Source: Bradyrhizobium canariense | GTDB taxonomy: Bacteria > Pseudomonadota > Alphaproteobacteria > Rhizobiales > Xanthobacteraceae | Direction: 5' to 3' | Assembly (NCBI RefSeq): GCF_019402665.1 | Contig: NZ_VSST01000020.1 | Location: 352,111 to 416,110, forward strand | DNA length: 64,000 nucleotides | Shown: positions 1 to 9,977 of the stretch, piece by piece | Layout: the number at the start of each line of letters is the position of its first letter | Position numbering within the stretch: position 1 is the first letter of the stretch | Program-made: the position numbers and the translations under genes | Notes under the pieces: generated by a model | Told to the model about the DNA's origin: nothing | The model's database searches: none | What the model saw: only the letters and a program-made list of their open reading frames with translations

Positions 1-444
1 CACCAGGTCGAAGGCCTCGTCATCGACAAGCACTCGCATCTCGGCCACCTCAAATGGATCCTGCACGAGTTCTGCAAGGCGTTCTTCGAGGTCGACCATA
101 TCAACATGCGTTTCCGGCCCTCGTTCTTCCCGTTCACCGAGCCGTCGCTGGAAGTCGACATCCAGTGCCGCCGCGACAAGGGCGAGATCCGCTTCGGCGA
201 GGGCGAGGACTGGCTCGAGATTCTCGGCTGCGGCATGGTGCATCCGAACGTGCTGCGCGCCTGCGGCATCGATCCCGACGAGTACCAGGGCTTCGCCTGG
301 GGCATGGGCATCGACCGCATCGCCATGTTGAAATACGGCATCGCCGATTTGCGCCAGCTGTTCGACAGCGACGTCCGCTGGCTCTCCCATTACGGCTTCA
401 TGCCGCTCGAAGTGCCGACGCTGGCGGGAGGGCTGAGCTCGTGA
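1..444 (+). CDS. pheS: Phenylalanine--tRNA ligase alpha subunit, 3' part
   Basis: The window opens inside this gene; 147 C-terminal codons are present in frame 1, ending with TGA at 442-444. PheS is the catalytic subunit of the (alpha-beta)2 enzyme that charges tRNA-Phe in the cytoplasm. The visible part is the class II synthetase core: the motif 2 region [18 protein letters not shown], the [10 protein letters not shown] segment and motif 3, [18 protein letters not shown]. The N-terminal coiled coil lies outside the window. pheT follows at 998, so this is the usual pheST pair, here separated by a DUF559 gene. Identity is very secure; only the start is missing. Confidence 0.97.
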   Translation, partial: HQVEGLVIDKHSHLGHLKWILHEFCKAFFEVDHINMRFRPSFFPFTEPSLEVDIQCRRDKGEIRFGEGEDWLEILGCGMVHPNVLRACGIDPDEYQGFAWGMGIDRIAMLKYGIADLRQLFDSDVRWLSHYGFMPLEVPTLAGGLSS

Positions 445-482
445 TGGGCTTGCCCGGACACGCGTACGCAAAGACTCTCTCC

Positions 483-530
483 GTTCCCTCCCCCCTTGTG
501 GGGGAGGGTCAGGGAGGGGGGTAGCCGCGG
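483..530 (+). repeat. Left copy of inverted repeat around the DUF559 gene
   Basis: This 48-bp sequence starts GTTCCCTCCCCCCTTGTGGG and ends GTAGCCGCGG. Its reverse complement recurs at 893-941 with a single one-base length difference. It is itself partly palindromic around TTGTGGGGGAGGG. It ends exactly one base before the ATG of the DUF559 gene. Related TTGTGGG/CCCACAA palindromes occur at 10106-10253 and 61209-61329. Confidence 0.85.
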
Positions 531-1001
531 ATGCCGCACGCAGTTGTAAGCCAGCGTCAGCGCGGCCGGGCGAAGCAGCTTCGCCAAGCGATGACGCGCG
601 CCGAAACACTGCTGTGGCGGTATTTGAAGGCTAACCGGATGGATGGTGTCGGCATCCGACGCCAGACGCCGATCGGAAACTACATCGCCGATTTCGTTTG
701 TTTCTCATCAAAACTCATCATCGAGGTCGATGGGGAATCTCACGATTCCGAAGAGCGCCAAAAGGCGGATCAACAGCGCGATGCGTTCTTTGCTGCCGAG
801 GGTTTTCAGGTTCTGCGCTTCACCAACGAGCAGGTGATGACAAATCTGGAGGGCGTTGTTGAGGCAATCCGCCAGGCGGCATCCGCCGGAGCCCGCGGCT
901 TACCCCCCTCCCTGACCCTCCCCCACAAGGGGGGAGGGAACATTGACACCGACAAAAGCAACTCAGTGAACACCGACAAGAGCCGAGGCACACAGCCATG
1001 A
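531..1001 (+). CDS. DUF559 domain protein (Vsr/restriction-endonuclease-like fold)
   Basis: This 156-residue protein belongs to the DUF559 family, small proteins related in fold to very-short-patch-repair endonucleases; the biochemical role is not established. Residues about 10-115 carry the family pattern: [42 protein letters not shown] (the D and ExD positions expected for a metal-dependent nuclease centre) and [14 protein letters not shown] near the end. The last 35 residues ([13 protein letters not shown]...) are translated from the downstream repeat copy and look non-conserved. The ATG directly abuts the upstream repeat, and the stop overlaps the pheT start (ATGA at 998-1001). A gene inside pheST bounded by inverted repeats looks like an inserted module. 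Family call is firm, function is not. Confidence 0.88.
   Translation: MPHAVVSQRQRGRAKQLRQAMTRAETLLWRYLKANRMDGVGIRRQTPIGNYIADFVCFSSKLIIEVDGESHDSEERQKADQQRDAFFAAEGFQVLRFTNEQVMTNLEGVVEAIRQAASAGARGLPPSLTLPHKGGGNIDTDKSNSVNTDKSRGTQP
893..941 (-). repeat. Right copy of inverted repeat around the DUF559 gene
   Basis: This 49-bp sequence is the reverse complement of 483-530 apart from one extra base (GTAAGCC against GTAGCC). It lies inside the 3' end of the DUF559 reading frame and encodes its odd [13 protein letters not shown] tail. Together the two copies bracket the gene in inverted orientation. Confidence 0.85.
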
Positions 1002-3406
1002 AATTCACTCTCTCCTGGCTGAAGGAACATCTCGACACCGACGAGCCGCTGGACAAGCTGGCCGAGAAGCTCACCATGATCGGGCTCGAGGTCGAGAACA
1101 TCGAGGACAAGGCGAAGGCGCTGAAGCCCTTCACCATCGCGAAGGTGATCTCCGCCGAGCAGCATCCGAATGCCGATCGGCTGCGCGTCTGCATGGTCGA
1201 CACCGGCGACGGTGGCGCGCCGGTGCAGGTGGTGTGCGGCGCGCCGAATGCGCGGACGGGTCTTGTCAGCGTGTTTTCGCCGCCCGGCACCTACATTCCC
1301 GGCAAGGACATCACCCTCGGGGTCGGCACCATCCGCGGCGTCGAGAGCCGCGGCATGCTGTGCTCGGCGGCCGAATTGCAGATTTCCAACGACCATGACG
1401 GCATCATGGAATTGCCCGCGGATGCGCCGATCGGCGCTGCTTACGCTGCATGGGCCGGCCTCGGCGATCCCGTGGTCGAGATCAATCTGACACCGAACCG
1501 GCAGGACTGCACCGGCGTGCACGGCATCGCGCGCGATCTTGCCGCCGCCGACATGGGCAAGTTCAAGGACCCCACCATCAAGCCGATCAAGGGCGAATTT
1601 CCTTGCCCGGTGAAGGTCACGGTCGAGGACGCGACGTTGTGCCCGGGTTTTGCGCTGCGGCTGGTGCGCGGCGTGAAGAACGGGCCGTCGCCGGAGTGGC
1701 TGCAGAAGCGGCTGACCGCGATCGGGCTGCGTCCGATCAACGCGCTGGTCGACATCACCAACTTCATGACTTACGACCGCGCGCGGCCGCTGCACGTGTT
1801 CGACGCGAAGAAAGTGAAGGGCCATCTCGTGGTGCGCCGCGCCCGTGACGGCGAGACGCTGCTCGCGCTGGACGGCCGCACCTACAATCTCGATCCCAAC
1901 GTCTGCGTGATCGCGGACGAGCACGGCGTCGAATCGCTCGCCGGCATCATGGGCGGCGAGGCCTCGGGCTGCGACGAGACCACCACGGACGTGCTGATCG
2001 AATCGGCGCTGTGGAACGAGATCAACATCGCCCAGACCGGCCGCAAGCTCGGCATCAATTCGGACGCGCGCTACCGTTTCGAGCGCGGTGTCGATCCGGC
2101 TTTCATGGTGCCCGGGCTAGAGCTCGCGACCAAACTCGTGCTGGAGATGTGCGGCGGCACGCCGTCGGAGAACGTCGTCGTCGGCAAGACCTTCGGCGAC
2201 GACCGCGTGATCGATTTTCCGGTCAACGAGGTCAAGCGGCTGTCGGGCATCGAAGTGCCGATGCCGGAGATGAAGCGCATCCTGACCCATCTCGGCTTCA
2301 TGATGGCGGGCCCGGGTCCGGTCGTGAAGGTCGCCGTGCCGTCGTGGCGTACCGACGTGCACGGCAAAGCCGACATCGTCGAGGAAGTCGTCCGCATCCA
2401 CGGCGTCGACAAGGTGCCGATGACGCCGTTCGAGCGCGGCGAGGACGCACGCAAACCCGTGCTGACCCCGCTCCAGCTCCGCACCCGCCGCGCCAGGCGC
2501 GCGCTGGCGAGCCGCGGCATCATCGAAGCGGTGACATGGTCCTTCATCACGAAATCCGCGGCCGAGTTGTTCGGCGGCGGCCAGCGCGAACTCGAGGTCG
2601 CCAACCCGATCGCGTCGGATTTGTCCGACATGCGCCCGACCCTGTTGGCGGGCCTGATCGCGGCGGCGCAGGCCAATGCCGATCGCGGCTTTGGCGATGT
2701 CGCGCTGTTCGAAGTCGGGCAGGTGTTCAAGGGCGATCGCCCGCAGGATCAGTTCATGGCGGCAAGCGGCGTCCGCCGCGGCTTTGCGTCATCGCAGGGT
2801 CTCGGACGGCACTGGTCGGGTTCGGCGCAGGCTGATTTGTTCGACGCCAAGGCCGATGCGCTCGCGGTGCTCGCCGCTGCCGGCGCGCCGATGCAGGCGC
2901 TTCAGATCGTCGCGGGCGGCCCGTCCTGGCTGCATCCCGGGCGCTCCGGCACGATCCAGATCGGGCCGCAGAACGTGCTGGGTTATTTCGGCGAGATGCA
3001 TCCGCGCGCGCTCGAAGCGCTCGGCGCCGGTGGCCCGCTGATGGTGTTCGAGGTGATCCTCGACCGCATCCCCGAGGCGAAGAAAAAGCCGACCCGTGCC
3101 AAGCCCGTGATCGAGCTATCGGCCTTCCAGCCCGTGTCGCGTGACTTCGCCTTCATCGTCGATCGCACCGTGAAGGGCGGCGACATCGTGCGCGCGGCTC
3201 AGAGCGTCGACAAGAAACTGATCACCGCCGTGAACGTGTTCGACGTCTACGAAGGCAAGGGCATCGACGACGGCAAGAAGTCGATCGCAATCGCGGTGAC
3301 GATCCAGCCGCGCGAAAAGACCCTGACCGACCAGGAGATCGAGGCCGTTGGCGCGAAGATCGTGGCGGAGGTGACGAAGAAGACCGGCGGCACTTTGAGA
3401 GCATGA
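998..3406 (+). CDS. pheT: Phenylalanine--tRNA ligase beta subunit
   Basis: This 802-residue protein has the full length usual for bacterial PheT. It pairs with PheS to charge tRNA-Phe and supplies the editing site that removes misacylated Tyr. Visible domains are the N-terminal region [20 protein letters not shown], the EMAP-type tRNA-binding domain at about residues 40-150 ([15 protein letters not shown]), B3/B4 editing at about 205-390 ([20 protein letters not shown]), B5 at about 400-475 with [14 protein letters not shown], the core fold with [18 protein letters not shown], and the C-terminal ferredoxin-like anticodon-binding domain at about 710-800 ([14 protein letters not shown]). The ATG overlaps the stop of the preceding gene by four bases, so translation may be coupled. 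No truncation is seen. Confidence 0.98.
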   Translation: MKFTLSWLKEHLDTDEPLDKLAEKLTMIGLEVENIEDKAKALKPFTIAKVISAEQHPNADRLRVCMVDTGDGGAPVQVVCGAPNARTGLVSVFSPPGTYIPGKDITLGVGTIRGVESRGMLCSAAELQISNDHDGIMELPADAPIGAAYAAWAGLGDPVVEINLTPNRQDCTGVHGIARDLAAADMGKFKDPTIKPIKGEFPCPVKVTVEDATLCPGFALRLVRGVKNGPSPEWLQKRLTAIGLRPINALVDITNFMTYDRARPLHVFDAKKVKGHLVVRRARDGETLLALDGRTYNLDPNVCVIADEHGVESLAGIMGGEASGCDETTTDVLIESALWNEINIAQTGRKLGINSDARYRFERGVDPAFMVPGLELATKLVLEMCGGTPSENVVVGKTFGDDRVIDFPVNEVKRLSGIEVPMPEMKRILTHLGFMMAGPGPVVKVAVPSWRTDVHGKADIVEEVVRIHGVDKVPMTPFERGEDARKPVLTPLQLRTRRARRALASRGIIEAVTWSFITKSAAELFGGGQRELEVANPIASDLSDMRPTLLAGLIAAAQANADRGFGDVALFEVGQVFKGDRPQDQFMAASGVRRGFASSQGLGRHWSGSAQADLFDAKADALAVLAAAGAPMQALQIVAGGPSWLHPGRSGTIQIGPQNVLGYFGEMHPRALEALGAGGPLMVFEVILDRIPEAKKKPTRAKPVIELSAFQPVSRDFAFIVDRTVKGGDIVRAAQSVDKKLITAVNVFDVYEGKGIDDGKKSIAIAVTIQPREKTLTDQEIEAVGAKIVAEVTKKTGGTLRA

Positions 3407-3429
3407 TCATGCTCGAGAAATCATAGAGC

Positions 3430-4200
3430 ATGAGTCTCACTGACTTTCTTCCGAAGGACGTCAGCCTCACCATTGCGATGGCGCTCTGCGCCGTCGCTTT
3501 CGTTTCGGGCACCGCGCGCGGCTTCTCCGGCTTCGGCTCGGCGCTGATCTTCATGCCGCTGGCGAGCAGCATCGCGGCGCCGCGTCTGGTTGCCGCGCTG
3601 CTCCTCGTGATCGATTTCGTCGCGGCCGCGCCGCTGCTGCCCGACGCCTGGCGCAAGGCCGACCGCAAGGCCACCGCCGTGATCGTGCTGGGCGCGCTGG
3701 TCGGCGTGCCCGTCGGCACCTATTTCCTCAGCGTGCTCGAACCCGTCACGACGCGATGGATCATCTCCTGCTTCGTCGCCGCGCTGTTGCTTCTGCTGCT
3801 GTCGGGCTGGCGCTATCGCGGCAAGGACCATGCCTGGCTCTCGGTCGGCATCGGCAGCCTCTCCGGCTTCTGCAGCGGCCTCGCCCAGACCGGCGGCCCG
3901 CCGATCGTCGGCTACTGGCTCGGCCGTCCCATCGCCCCGATTGTCGCGCGCGCCAACATCTTGCTGTTTTTTGGCGCGTCGGATTTTTTCTCGATGGTCA
4001 GCTATGCGACGACCGGCCTGATCTCGCGCGAATCGCTCGTGCTCTCGCTGATCGTCGGTCCGGTCTATGCGATCGGCGTCGCCTTCGGTGCGTCGCTGTT
4101 CGGCCGTGCCAGCGAAAAGGTGTTTCGCGCGATTTGCTACGGGCTGATCGCGATCGCGGTGGTCGCGGGACTACCGCTGCTGGATGGGATTTTGCGGTAA
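3430..4200 (+). CDS. TauE/SafE (DUF81) family membrane permease
   Basis: This 256-residue integral membrane protein belongs to the TauE/SafE family, whose members are predicted exporters of sulfite, sulfoacetate or related anions across the inner membrane; the substrate here is unknown. The sequence has about eight hydrophobic segments in two repeats. Family-like glycine-rich loops are GTARGFSGFGSALIFMPLAS near residue 30 and GSLSGFCSGLAQTGGPPIVG near residue 145. It starts 23 bp after pheT on the same strand but is functionally unrelated. A large palindromic repeat separates its stop from the convergent amine oxidase gene. Family assignment is firm; transport specificity cannot be read from sequence. 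Confidence 0.9.
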   Translation: MSLTDFLPKDVSLTIAMALCAVAFVSGTARGFSGFGSALIFMPLASSIAAPRLVAALLLVIDFVAAAPLLPDAWRKADRKATAVIVLGALVGVPVGTYFLSVLEPVTTRWIISCFVAALLLLLLSGWRYRGKDHAWLSVGIGSLSGFCSGLAQTGGPPIVGYWLGRPIAPIVARANILLFFGASDFFSMVSYATTGLISRESLVLSLIVGPVYAIGVAFGASLFGRASEKVFRAICYGLIAIAVVAGLPLLDGILR

Positions 4201-4207
4201 GCCATCC

Positions 4208-4332
4208 ATTGTCGTCCTGGCGAAAGCCAGGACCCATTACCCCGGTCAGCTTTTATAACCCCAAATCTTCGCCAAACCACTTCCTGGGGTAATGGGTCCC
4301 GGATCTGCGCTGCGCTTGTCCAGGACGACGAT
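4208..4332. repeat. Composite palindromic intergenic repeat (GTCGTCCTGG family)
   Basis: ATTGTCGTCCTGG at 4208-4220 pairs with CCAGGACGACGAT at 4320-4332, and GACCCATTACCCC at 4231-4243 pairs with GGGGTAATGGGTC at 4286-4298, giving a nested hairpin of about 125 bp. It fills the space between two convergent genes and may act as a two-way transcription end. Relatives lie at 6917-7066 and 40111-40138. Confidence 0.85.
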
Positions 4333-4335
4333 GAC

Positions 4336-5733
4336 TCAATTGCTCTGCTGCCGCGGCGCGCGCCGCTTCTTCGTCGACTGCGTCGGGACATCGGCCGGCT
4401 CGTCCTTGAGCGCGCCGATCTTGCGCAAGGCTGCGTCCGCGGCGCGCTCGCCGCTTTCCCAGGCGCCGTCGACAGTGCCCCACAGCGTCTCGTGCGTGGC
4501 TTCGCCGGCGAGGAACATGTTGCCGATCGGCTCGGCCAGGATTCTTCGCGAGAGCTGACCGCCGGGCGAGGCCGCCGACATCGCACCCATCACGAAAGGC
4601 GAGGCGTTCCAGCGCGTCACGCTGGCCTTCTGCACGGCGGCGGCGACTTCGCTGCCGAACAGCTTCGTGATCCATTCTCTGGCGAAGGCCGTCATCGCCT
4701 TCTCGCCTTGCTGAGTGAGATCGCGGCCGAACGAGCCGCCGACATCGATCGAACACAGCGAGGAGCCGCCGATATTGGCGAACATCAGCGCCGTGCGCGT
4801 CGAGTTGCTCTGCTCGATCAGGATGTCGTCGCGCGACAGGCCGAGCGGATTGTCCGGCAGTTGCAGCACGATGTGATCGTAGCTTCCGAGCGTGAGCTTC
4901 GATGCGGCATCGAGCGTGCGCTTGGGAATGTCAGGCCCGAACTTGATCGCGCCCGAAATCAGCACATTGGTCGAGACTGTGATGATGGCGGCGCGTGCGG
5001 CGATCCTGCCGGCCTGTGTCTCCACGCTGACGTCGCGATTGCTCCAGACAATCCGGCTCGCCGGCGTCGACAACGCGACCGGCGCCTGCTCACCGAGTTT
5101 GGCGATCAGGGTCCCCAAGCCCTGGCGGCAGGCGATCGCGGCGTTACGATCCTGTGCCCGCGCCTTGTCGATCGCAGACAGCTCCTTCAGGTCCTTGCCG
5201 GCGAAGCTCGCGCCCAGCATGAACTCGGCCGCGCCGGCCCAATCGCCGAGATCCTTCGGCAGCACCGAGGCGCAGGCGGTATCGAGCTTGCCGCGCGCGG
5301 CCTCGTCGATGGCGCGGTTGGCGCGCACCAGCGCCGCCAGGAACTCCTCGGTCTCGCCGGCCCGTGCGTTGCGGCGGCCGATGCGCATCTTCTGGCCTGA
5401 CGGCGCCGGCAGAACGTCGAGCCCGGCGCTGCGCGCCAGCCGGATCATCGGATTGGTGTCGGGATTATGCATCCAGCGCGCGCCGCGATCGAACGGCGTG
5501 TCGAAGGTGGTCGTATCCGTGATGCAGCGGCCGCCGATCTGCGACGCCGCTTCCACCACCACGACCTTGCGATTGGCCGCCATGATGCGCCGCGCCGCGG
5601 CAATTCCGGCCGCGCCCGCACCGATCACGACAATGTCAGCCTCGCGCGGCAGGGTCGCGGCGGTTGCGCGCAGGACCGGCATCGCGGCAAGGCCCGCCGA
5701 CGCCGATAGGAAGCTGCGGCGCGTGATTGTCAT
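4336..5733 (-). CDS. Tat-exported FAD-dependent amine oxidase
   Basis: This 465-residue flavoprotein belongs to the monoamine oxidase/flavin-containing amino-oxidase superfamily, which oxidises primary or polyamine-type amines using O2; the substrate is not identifiable. The N-terminus MTITRRSFLSASAGLAAMPV is a twin-arginine signal, so it should be exported folded to the periplasm. A dinucleotide-binding motif (VIGAGAAGIAAARRI) and the following GRCITDTTTFDTPFDRGARW bind FAD; the C-terminal FAD segment is IGNMFLAGEATHETLWGTVD. The ATG at 5733 is preferred over one 30 codons upstream because it places the Tat motif at the N-terminus. The last 30 residues are Lys/Arg-rich. It is convergent with the TauE-type gene. 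Confidence 0.88.
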   Translation of the reverse strand: MTITRRSFLSASAGLAAMPVLRATAATLPREADIVVIGAGAAGIAAARRIMAANRKVVVVEAASQIGGRCITDTTTFDTPFDRGARWMHNPDTNPMIRLARSAGLDVLPAPSGQKMRIGRRNARAGETEEFLAALVRANRAIDEAARGKLDTACASVLPKDLGDWAGAAEFMLGASFAGKDLKELSAIDKARAQDRNAAIACRQGLGTLIAKLGEQAPVALSTPASRIVWSNRDVSVETQAGRIAARAAIITVSTNVLISGAIKFGPDIPKRTLDAASKLTLGSYDHIVLQLPDNPLGLSRDDILIEQSNSTRTALMFANIGGSSLCSIDVGGSFGRDLTQQGEKAMTAFAREWITKLFGSEVAAAVQKASVTRWNASPFVMGAMSAASPGGQLSRRILAEPIGNMFLAGEATHETLWGTVDGAWESGERAADAALRKIGALKDEPADVPTQSTKKRRAPRQQSN

Positions 5734-5925
5734 GGCATGGTTTCCGGAGACTTGGAGCAAACGGGAACAGCTAGCGAACCTTGCCGTATCTGATGTTGCG
5801 CGGCAACCATCATGGTGAATCAATCGTGCTTGATGTCACGGAGCGATGAACCGAATTGCAACACGTTCCGACCATGGTAGAGAAGAGAAAAAGACGGCCG
5901 GAAAAGGCCGTGGGGGAGTTTTGAA

Positions 5926-6903
5926 ATGGGGACGGTCCTGGATTCAGTCGGCAAGCTGATTGCCGCGTACCTCTCGAAGGAGGTGCCGGGCTATGAGCCG
6001 TTCACGCCGAGCGACCCCGAGCATCTGCGCGGCATCATGGAGCCCGGCGACGTGCTGCTGGTCGAGGGCAACAACCGCATCTCCGGCATCATCAAATATC
6101 TGACGCAGTCGACCTGGTCCCACGGCGCACTCTATGTCGGCCCGATCGAGGGCGCGGAAGAGCCCGACGGCGAGCCGCACGTGCTGATCGAGGCCAATAT
6201 CGGCGAAGGCGTCACCTCCGCGCCGCTGTCGAAATATTTCCCCTATCACACCCGCGTCTGCCGCCCGGTCGGGCTGTCCTATGAGGACCGCACCACGGTC
6301 TGCCGCTATGCGATCAACCGCATCGGCTTCGGCTACGACACCAAGAACATCGTCGACCTGATGCGCTTTCTGTTTCCGCTGCCGATCCCGCAGCGCTGGC
6401 GGCGCCGCATGATCTCGATCGGCTCGGGCGATCCCACCAAGATCATCTGCTCGGCCCTGATCGCGCAGGCGTTCGACGCCGTGCGCTATCCGATCCTGCC
6501 GAAGATCACCAAGGCCGGCAGCCGTGCTGCCCGCCGCGAGATCCTGCATATCCGCGATTCCTCGCTCTACATGCCCCGCGACTTCGACATCTCGCCCTAT
6601 TTCGAAGTCGTCAAACCCACCATCGTGCACGGCTTCGACTACACCGCCTTGCACTGGGCCGACAAGCAGAAGCCGCTCGAGGAGGTAGCCGGCACATTCA
6701 GTGTGTTTCCAGAAACGTTCAGTGCGCCGCCGCTCGTTCCTGAAGCGCTTGACGAAGAGGCGCCGCTTCCGGCTGAAGAAGTGAGCGCGCATCCAGCGGA
6801 GATGGTCGATCGCATTACCGTCTCGGAGCGCTTCCGGCGGCTGAAGAAGCTGGCCATGGACCGCCCAAGGCGGCGCGGTCGGGCGCGCGAAAGGGCGGCG
6901 TAG
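5926..6903 (+). CDS. YiiX/YebB-like permuted papain-fold cysteine hydrolase
   Basis: This 325-residue protein resembles the YaeF/YiiX permuted NlpC/P60 (DUF830) family of papain-like cysteine amidases, some of which act on lipids or lipoproteins. The catalytic pattern is visible: GDVLLVEGNNRISGIIKYLT, then His in WSHGALYVG near residue 67, an acidic or polar position in VLIEANIGEG, and Cys in IICSALIAQAF near residue 183. The circularly permuted order, His before Cys, fits the family. The final 90 residues are Pro/Glu-rich then Arg-rich and look disordered. No signal peptide is seen. A GGGGGAG ribosome site lies at 5912-5918. It stands alone between a divergent amine oxidase and convergent csoR. 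Confidence 0.8.
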   Translation: MGTVLDSVGKLIAAYLSKEVPGYEPFTPSDPEHLRGIMEPGDVLLVEGNNRISGIIKYLTQSTWSHGALYVGPIEGAEEPDGEPHVLIEANIGEGVTSAPLSKYFPYHTRVCRPVGLSYEDRTTVCRYAINRIGFGYDTKNIVDLMRFLFPLPIPQRWRRRMISIGSGDPTKIICSALIAQAFDAVRYPILPKITKAGSRAARREILHIRDSSLYMPRDFDISPYFEVVKPTIVHGFDYTALHWADKQKPLEEVAGTFSVFPETFSAPPLVPEALDEEAPLPAEEVSAHPAEMVDRITVSERFRRLKKLAMDRPRRRGRARERAA

Positions 6904-6916
6904 CCTCGACTGCCCT

Positions 6917-7066
6917 GCGTCGTCCTGGCGAAAGCCAGGACCCATTATCGCAGAAAGACGTTTGGCGAAGATTCGTCGTTCGGTACAGCTACCTGGCAAG
7001 CTCGATGGATTCCGCGGTATGGGTCCTGGCTCCCGTGCGCAGTTGCGCACTAGGCCAGGACGACGC
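6917..7066. repeat. Composite palindromic intergenic repeat (GTCGTCCTGG family)
   Basis: GCGTCGTCCTGG at 6917 pairs with CCAGGACGACGC ending at 7066, and internal segments CCAGGACCCAT and ATGGGTCCTGG also pair. The repeat fills the gap between two convergent genes, as its relative at 4208-4332 does. No gene is seen in 6904-7132. Confidence 0.8.
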
Positions 7067-7132
7067 CAGAGGAAATATCGCGCATCCCTCTCCGCCATTG
7101 TGCGAGCGTCGCAAGGGAGCGACGAGCAGAAC

Positions 7133-7408
7133 CTACCGCTCCGCCCGCCCGATCACCGCCATCAGCTCCGCGATCTTCTCGCGCTGGTCCGCCTTGTCGC
7201 CGCTCGCGATCGCATGCTCGACGCAATGGGCGACGTGATCTTTCAGAACCTCTTCCTCGACCCGGCGCAGCGCGGCGCGCACCGCCGAGATCTGCGTGAC
7301 GATGTCGATGCAATAGCGGTCTTCCTCGACCATCTTCGAGAGGCCGCGAACCTGCCCCTCGATCCGGCCGAGACGTTTTCCGACAGATGCCTTGATGTCC
7401 TTGCGCAT
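7133..7408 (-). CDS. csoR: CsoR/RcnR-family metal-sensing repressor
   Basis: This 91-residue all-helical repressor belongs to the CsoR/RcnR/FrmR family. The N-terminus [20 protein letters not shown] and [20 protein letters not shown] are typical; the Cys at about 33 and the His/Cys pair in HVAHCVEH at about 59-62 fit the C-H-C Cu(I) ligand pattern of CsoR. It probably binds DNA without copper and releases when copper binds. It is divergent from the P-type ATPase copA, with a perfect inverted repeat in the 50-bp space between them. The start at 7408 was chosen over longer frames because it matches family length and leaves the operator upstream. A copper role is inferred from the ligands and the neighbour. 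Confidence 0.9.
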   Translation of the reverse strand: MRKDIKASVGKRLGRIEGQVRGLSKMVEEDRYCIDIVTQISAVRAALRRVEEEVLKDHVAHCVEHAIASGDKADQREKIAELMAVIGRAER

Positions 7409-7417
7409 GCGGACTAT

Positions 7418-7434
7418 ATACCCCCCAGGGGTAT
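7418..7434. promoter_or_regulatory. CsoR-type operator between csoR and copA
   Basis: ATACCCC (7418-7424), spacer CCA and GGGGTAT (7428-7434) form a perfect 7-bp inverted repeat. CsoR-family operators are GC-tract palindromes of this form. It lies 10 bp upstream of the csoR start and 24 bp upstream of the copA start, so one site could repress both genes. Confidence 0.8.
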
Positions 7435-7458
7435 CACTTGCAAGGCCGGAGCGTGGCA

Positions 7459-9894
7459 ATGAACGACGCGGAACACGAGCACCATCACAAGCCGGAAACA
7501 CATTCCGGATGCGGCTGTTCCAGTAAGGGTGCCCCGGTCGACAAGCCCGCGGCTGCGTCCTGCTGCGGCGCGCACGGCGATCACGCGCATGACCACGGCG
7601 CCGCGGCAAAAGTCCGCGATCCCGTCTGCGGCATGACGGTCGATCCCGCGACGTCCAAGCACCGCTTCGACCATCACGGCGAGACCTTCCATTTCTGCTC
7701 GGCCGGCTGCCGCGCCAAATTCGCCGCCGACCCCGCAAAATATCTCGCCAAAGAGAAGACACCCCAGCCCGAGATGCCCGCAGGCACGATCTACACCTGT
7801 CCGATGCATCCGCAGATCCGCCAGGCCGGACCCGGCACCTGCCCGATCTGCGGCATGGCTCTGGAGCCGGAAGTGGCAAGTTTGGAGACCGGCCCCAATC
7901 CTGAGCTTGCCGACATGACGCGGCGGTTCTGGATCGGCGGCGCGCTGGCGCTGCCGGCCGTCGTGCTGGAGATGGGCGGCCATCTCGCGGGCCCGCACAA
8001 CTGGATCGATGCGACGCTGTCGAACTGGATCCAGCTCGTCTTCGCCACGCCCGTGGTGCTGTGGGCCGGCTGGCCGTTCTTCGTCCGCGGCTGGCAGTCG
8101 CTGCTGACGCGCAACCTCAACATGTTCACGCTGATCGCGATGGGCACGGGCGTTGCCTATCTCTACAGCCTGATCGGCACCATCGCGCCGCAGATTTTCC
8201 CGGCCACCTTCCGCGGCCACGAAGGCGCGATCGCGGTCTATTTCGAGGCGGCGGCGGTCATCACCGTGCTGGTGCTGCTCGGGCAGGTGCTTGAGCTGCG
8301 CGCCCGCGATGCGACGTCGGGTGCGATCAAGGCGCTGCTGCAGCTCGCCCCCAAGACCGCACGCCGCATCGATGCTGAGGGCGGCGAGCACGAGGTCGAG
8401 ATCGACGCACTTCATGCCGGTGACCGCTTGCGCGTGCGGCCGGGCGAAAAAGTGCCGGTCGACGGCGTCATTCTGGAAGGCCGCTCCTCGCTCGACGAGT
8501 CGCTGGTCACAGGCGAATCCATGCCGGTGACCAAGGAGACGGACGCAAAGGTGATCGCCGGCACGCTCAACCAGTCCGGCAGCTTCATCATGCGCGCCGA
8601 CAAGGTCGGGCGTGAGACGCTCCTGTCGCAGATCGTGCAGATGGTCGCGGACGCGCAGCGCTCGCGCGCGCCGATCCAGCGTCTCGCCGACCAGGTCGCG
8701 GGCTGGTTCGTGCCGACGGTGATTGCGGTCGCGGTCGCTGCTTTCGCGGCCTGGGCCTGGTTCGGGCCGGAGCCGCGGCTGGCCTTCGGCCTCGTCGCCG
8801 CCGTCAGCGTGCTGATCATCGCCTGCCCCTGTGCGCTTGGCCTGGCGACCCCGATGTCGATCATGGTCGGTGTCGGCCGCGGCGCGCAGGCAGGCGTGCT
8901 GATCAAGAACGCCGAGGCGCTGGAGCGGATGGAGAAGATCGACACGCTGGTGGTCGACAAGACCGGCACCCTGACCGAGGGCAAGCCCAAGGTCGTCGCG
9001 ATCGTGCCGGCCGCCGGTTTCGCGGAAGACGACATCCTCCGCATGGCCGCCAGCGTCGAGCGCGCCAGCGAGCATCCTCTGGCCGATGCGATCATGCGCG
9101 CGGCGAAGGAGAAGCAGCTCGCGCTGGGCCAGGTCGAGCAATTCGATTCACCGACGGGCAAGGGCGCGACCGGCAAGGTCGACGGCAAAACCATCGTGCT
9201 CGGCAATGCCAGATATCTGACGTCGATCGGCATCGACACCCAAGCACTCGATGGCGAGGCCGAACGGCTGCGCGGCGATGGCGCGACCGTGATCAACATG
9301 GCGGTCGACGGCCGGCTTGCCGGCCTGTTCGCGATCGCCGATCCGGTCAAGGCTTCCACGTCCGAGGCCCTGAAGGCACTGGCAGCCGAAGGCATCAAGG
9401 TCATCATGCTGACCGGTGACAACCGCACCACGGCCGAGGCCGTCGCACGCCGGCTCGGCATCGCCGATGTCGAGGCCGAGGTGCTGCCGGATCAGAAGAG
9501 CGCGGTGGTGACAAAGTTGCAGAAGGCCGGCCGCAGCGTCGCGATGGCCGGCGACGGCGTCAACGACGCGCCGGCGCTGGCCGCAGCCGAAGTCGGCATC
9601 GCCATGGGCACCGGCACGGACGTGGCGATGGAGAGCGCCGGCGTCACGCTGCTGAAGGGCGATCTCACCGGCATCGTGCGGGCGCGAAAACTGTCGCAGG
9701 CGACGATGAGCAACATCCGGCAAAACCTGTTCTTCGCCTTCATCTACAACGCCGCCGGCATTCCGATCGCGGCCGGAATTCTCTATCCGACCTTCGGCGT
9801 GCTGCTCTCACCGATCATCGCCGCGGCCGCGATGGCGCTGTCCTCGGTCAGCGTCGTTGGAAATGCGCTGCGGCTGCGGGCAACGCGGCTGTGA
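7459..9894 (+). CDS. copA: Copper-translocating P1B-type ATPase
   Basis: This 811-residue inner-membrane pump exports Cu(I), driven by ATP. The N-terminus is rich in His and Cys (HEHHHKP, SGCGCSS), followed by a YHS domain at about 55-100 ([24 protein letters not shown]) and a heavy-metal-binding segment at about 115-135 ([18 protein letters not shown]). No classical CxxC HMA domain is present. The core has TGES, the metal-path CPC in [13 protein letters not shown], the phosphorylated Asp in [12 protein letters not shown], the HP motif in SEHPLADAI and [14 protein letters not shown] at 7459 is preferred over TTG at 7438, since GGAG precedes it. Divergent csoR and the shared operator support copper induction. 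Other soft metals cannot be excluded. Confidence 0.94.
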   Translation: MNDAEHEHHHKPETHSGCGCSSKGAPVDKPAAASCCGAHGDHAHDHGAAAKVRDPVCGMTVDPATSKHRFDHHGETFHFCSAGCRAKFAADPAKYLAKEKTPQPEMPAGTIYTCPMHPQIRQAGPGTCPICGMALEPEVASLETGPNPELADMTRRFWIGGALALPAVVLEMGGHLAGPHNWIDATLSNWIQLVFATPVVLWAGWPFFVRGWQSLLTRNLNMFTLIAMGTGVAYLYSLIGTIAPQIFPATFRGHEGAIAVYFEAAAVITVLVLLGQVLELRARDATSGAIKALLQLAPKTARRIDAEGGEHEVEIDALHAGDRLRVRPGEKVPVDGVILEGRSSLDESLVTGESMPVTKETDAKVIAGTLNQSGSFIMRADKVGRETLLSQIVQMVADAQRSRAPIQRLADQVAGWFVPTVIAVAVAAFAAWAWFGPEPRLAFGLVAAVSVLIIACPCALGLATPMSIMVGVGRGAQAGVLIKNAEALERMEKIDTLVVDKTGTLTEGKPKVVAIVPAAGFAEDDILRMAASVERASEHPLADAIMRAAKEKQLALGQVEQFDSPTGKGATGKVDGKTIVLGNARYLTSIGIDTQALDGEAERLRGDGATVINMAVDGRLAGLFAIADPVKASTSEALKALAAEGIKVIMLTGDNRTTAEAVARRLGIADVEAEVLPDQKSAVVTKLQKAGRSVAMAGDGVNDAPALAAAEVGIAMGTGTDVAMESAGVTLLKGDLTGIVRARKLSQATMSNIRQNLFFAFIYNAAGIPIAAGILYPTFGVLLSPIIAAAAMALSSVSVVGNALRLRATRL

Positions 9895-9942
9895 GCGAGC
9901 GCCCTCTCTCTCGCACCGTTCACGAAACGCGGTAAGATGCGC

Positions 9943-9977
9943 GTAGTCCGGATTGCGCTTCGCTCCATCCGGGCTAC
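9943..9977. repeat. Short palindromic repeat (GTAGTCCGGAT... family)
   Basis: GTAGTCCGGAT pairs imperfectly with ATCCGGGCTAC across TGCGCTTCGCTCC. It is a small dispersed palindrome of the kind common in Bradyrhizobium intergenic DNA. Confidence 0.6.
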
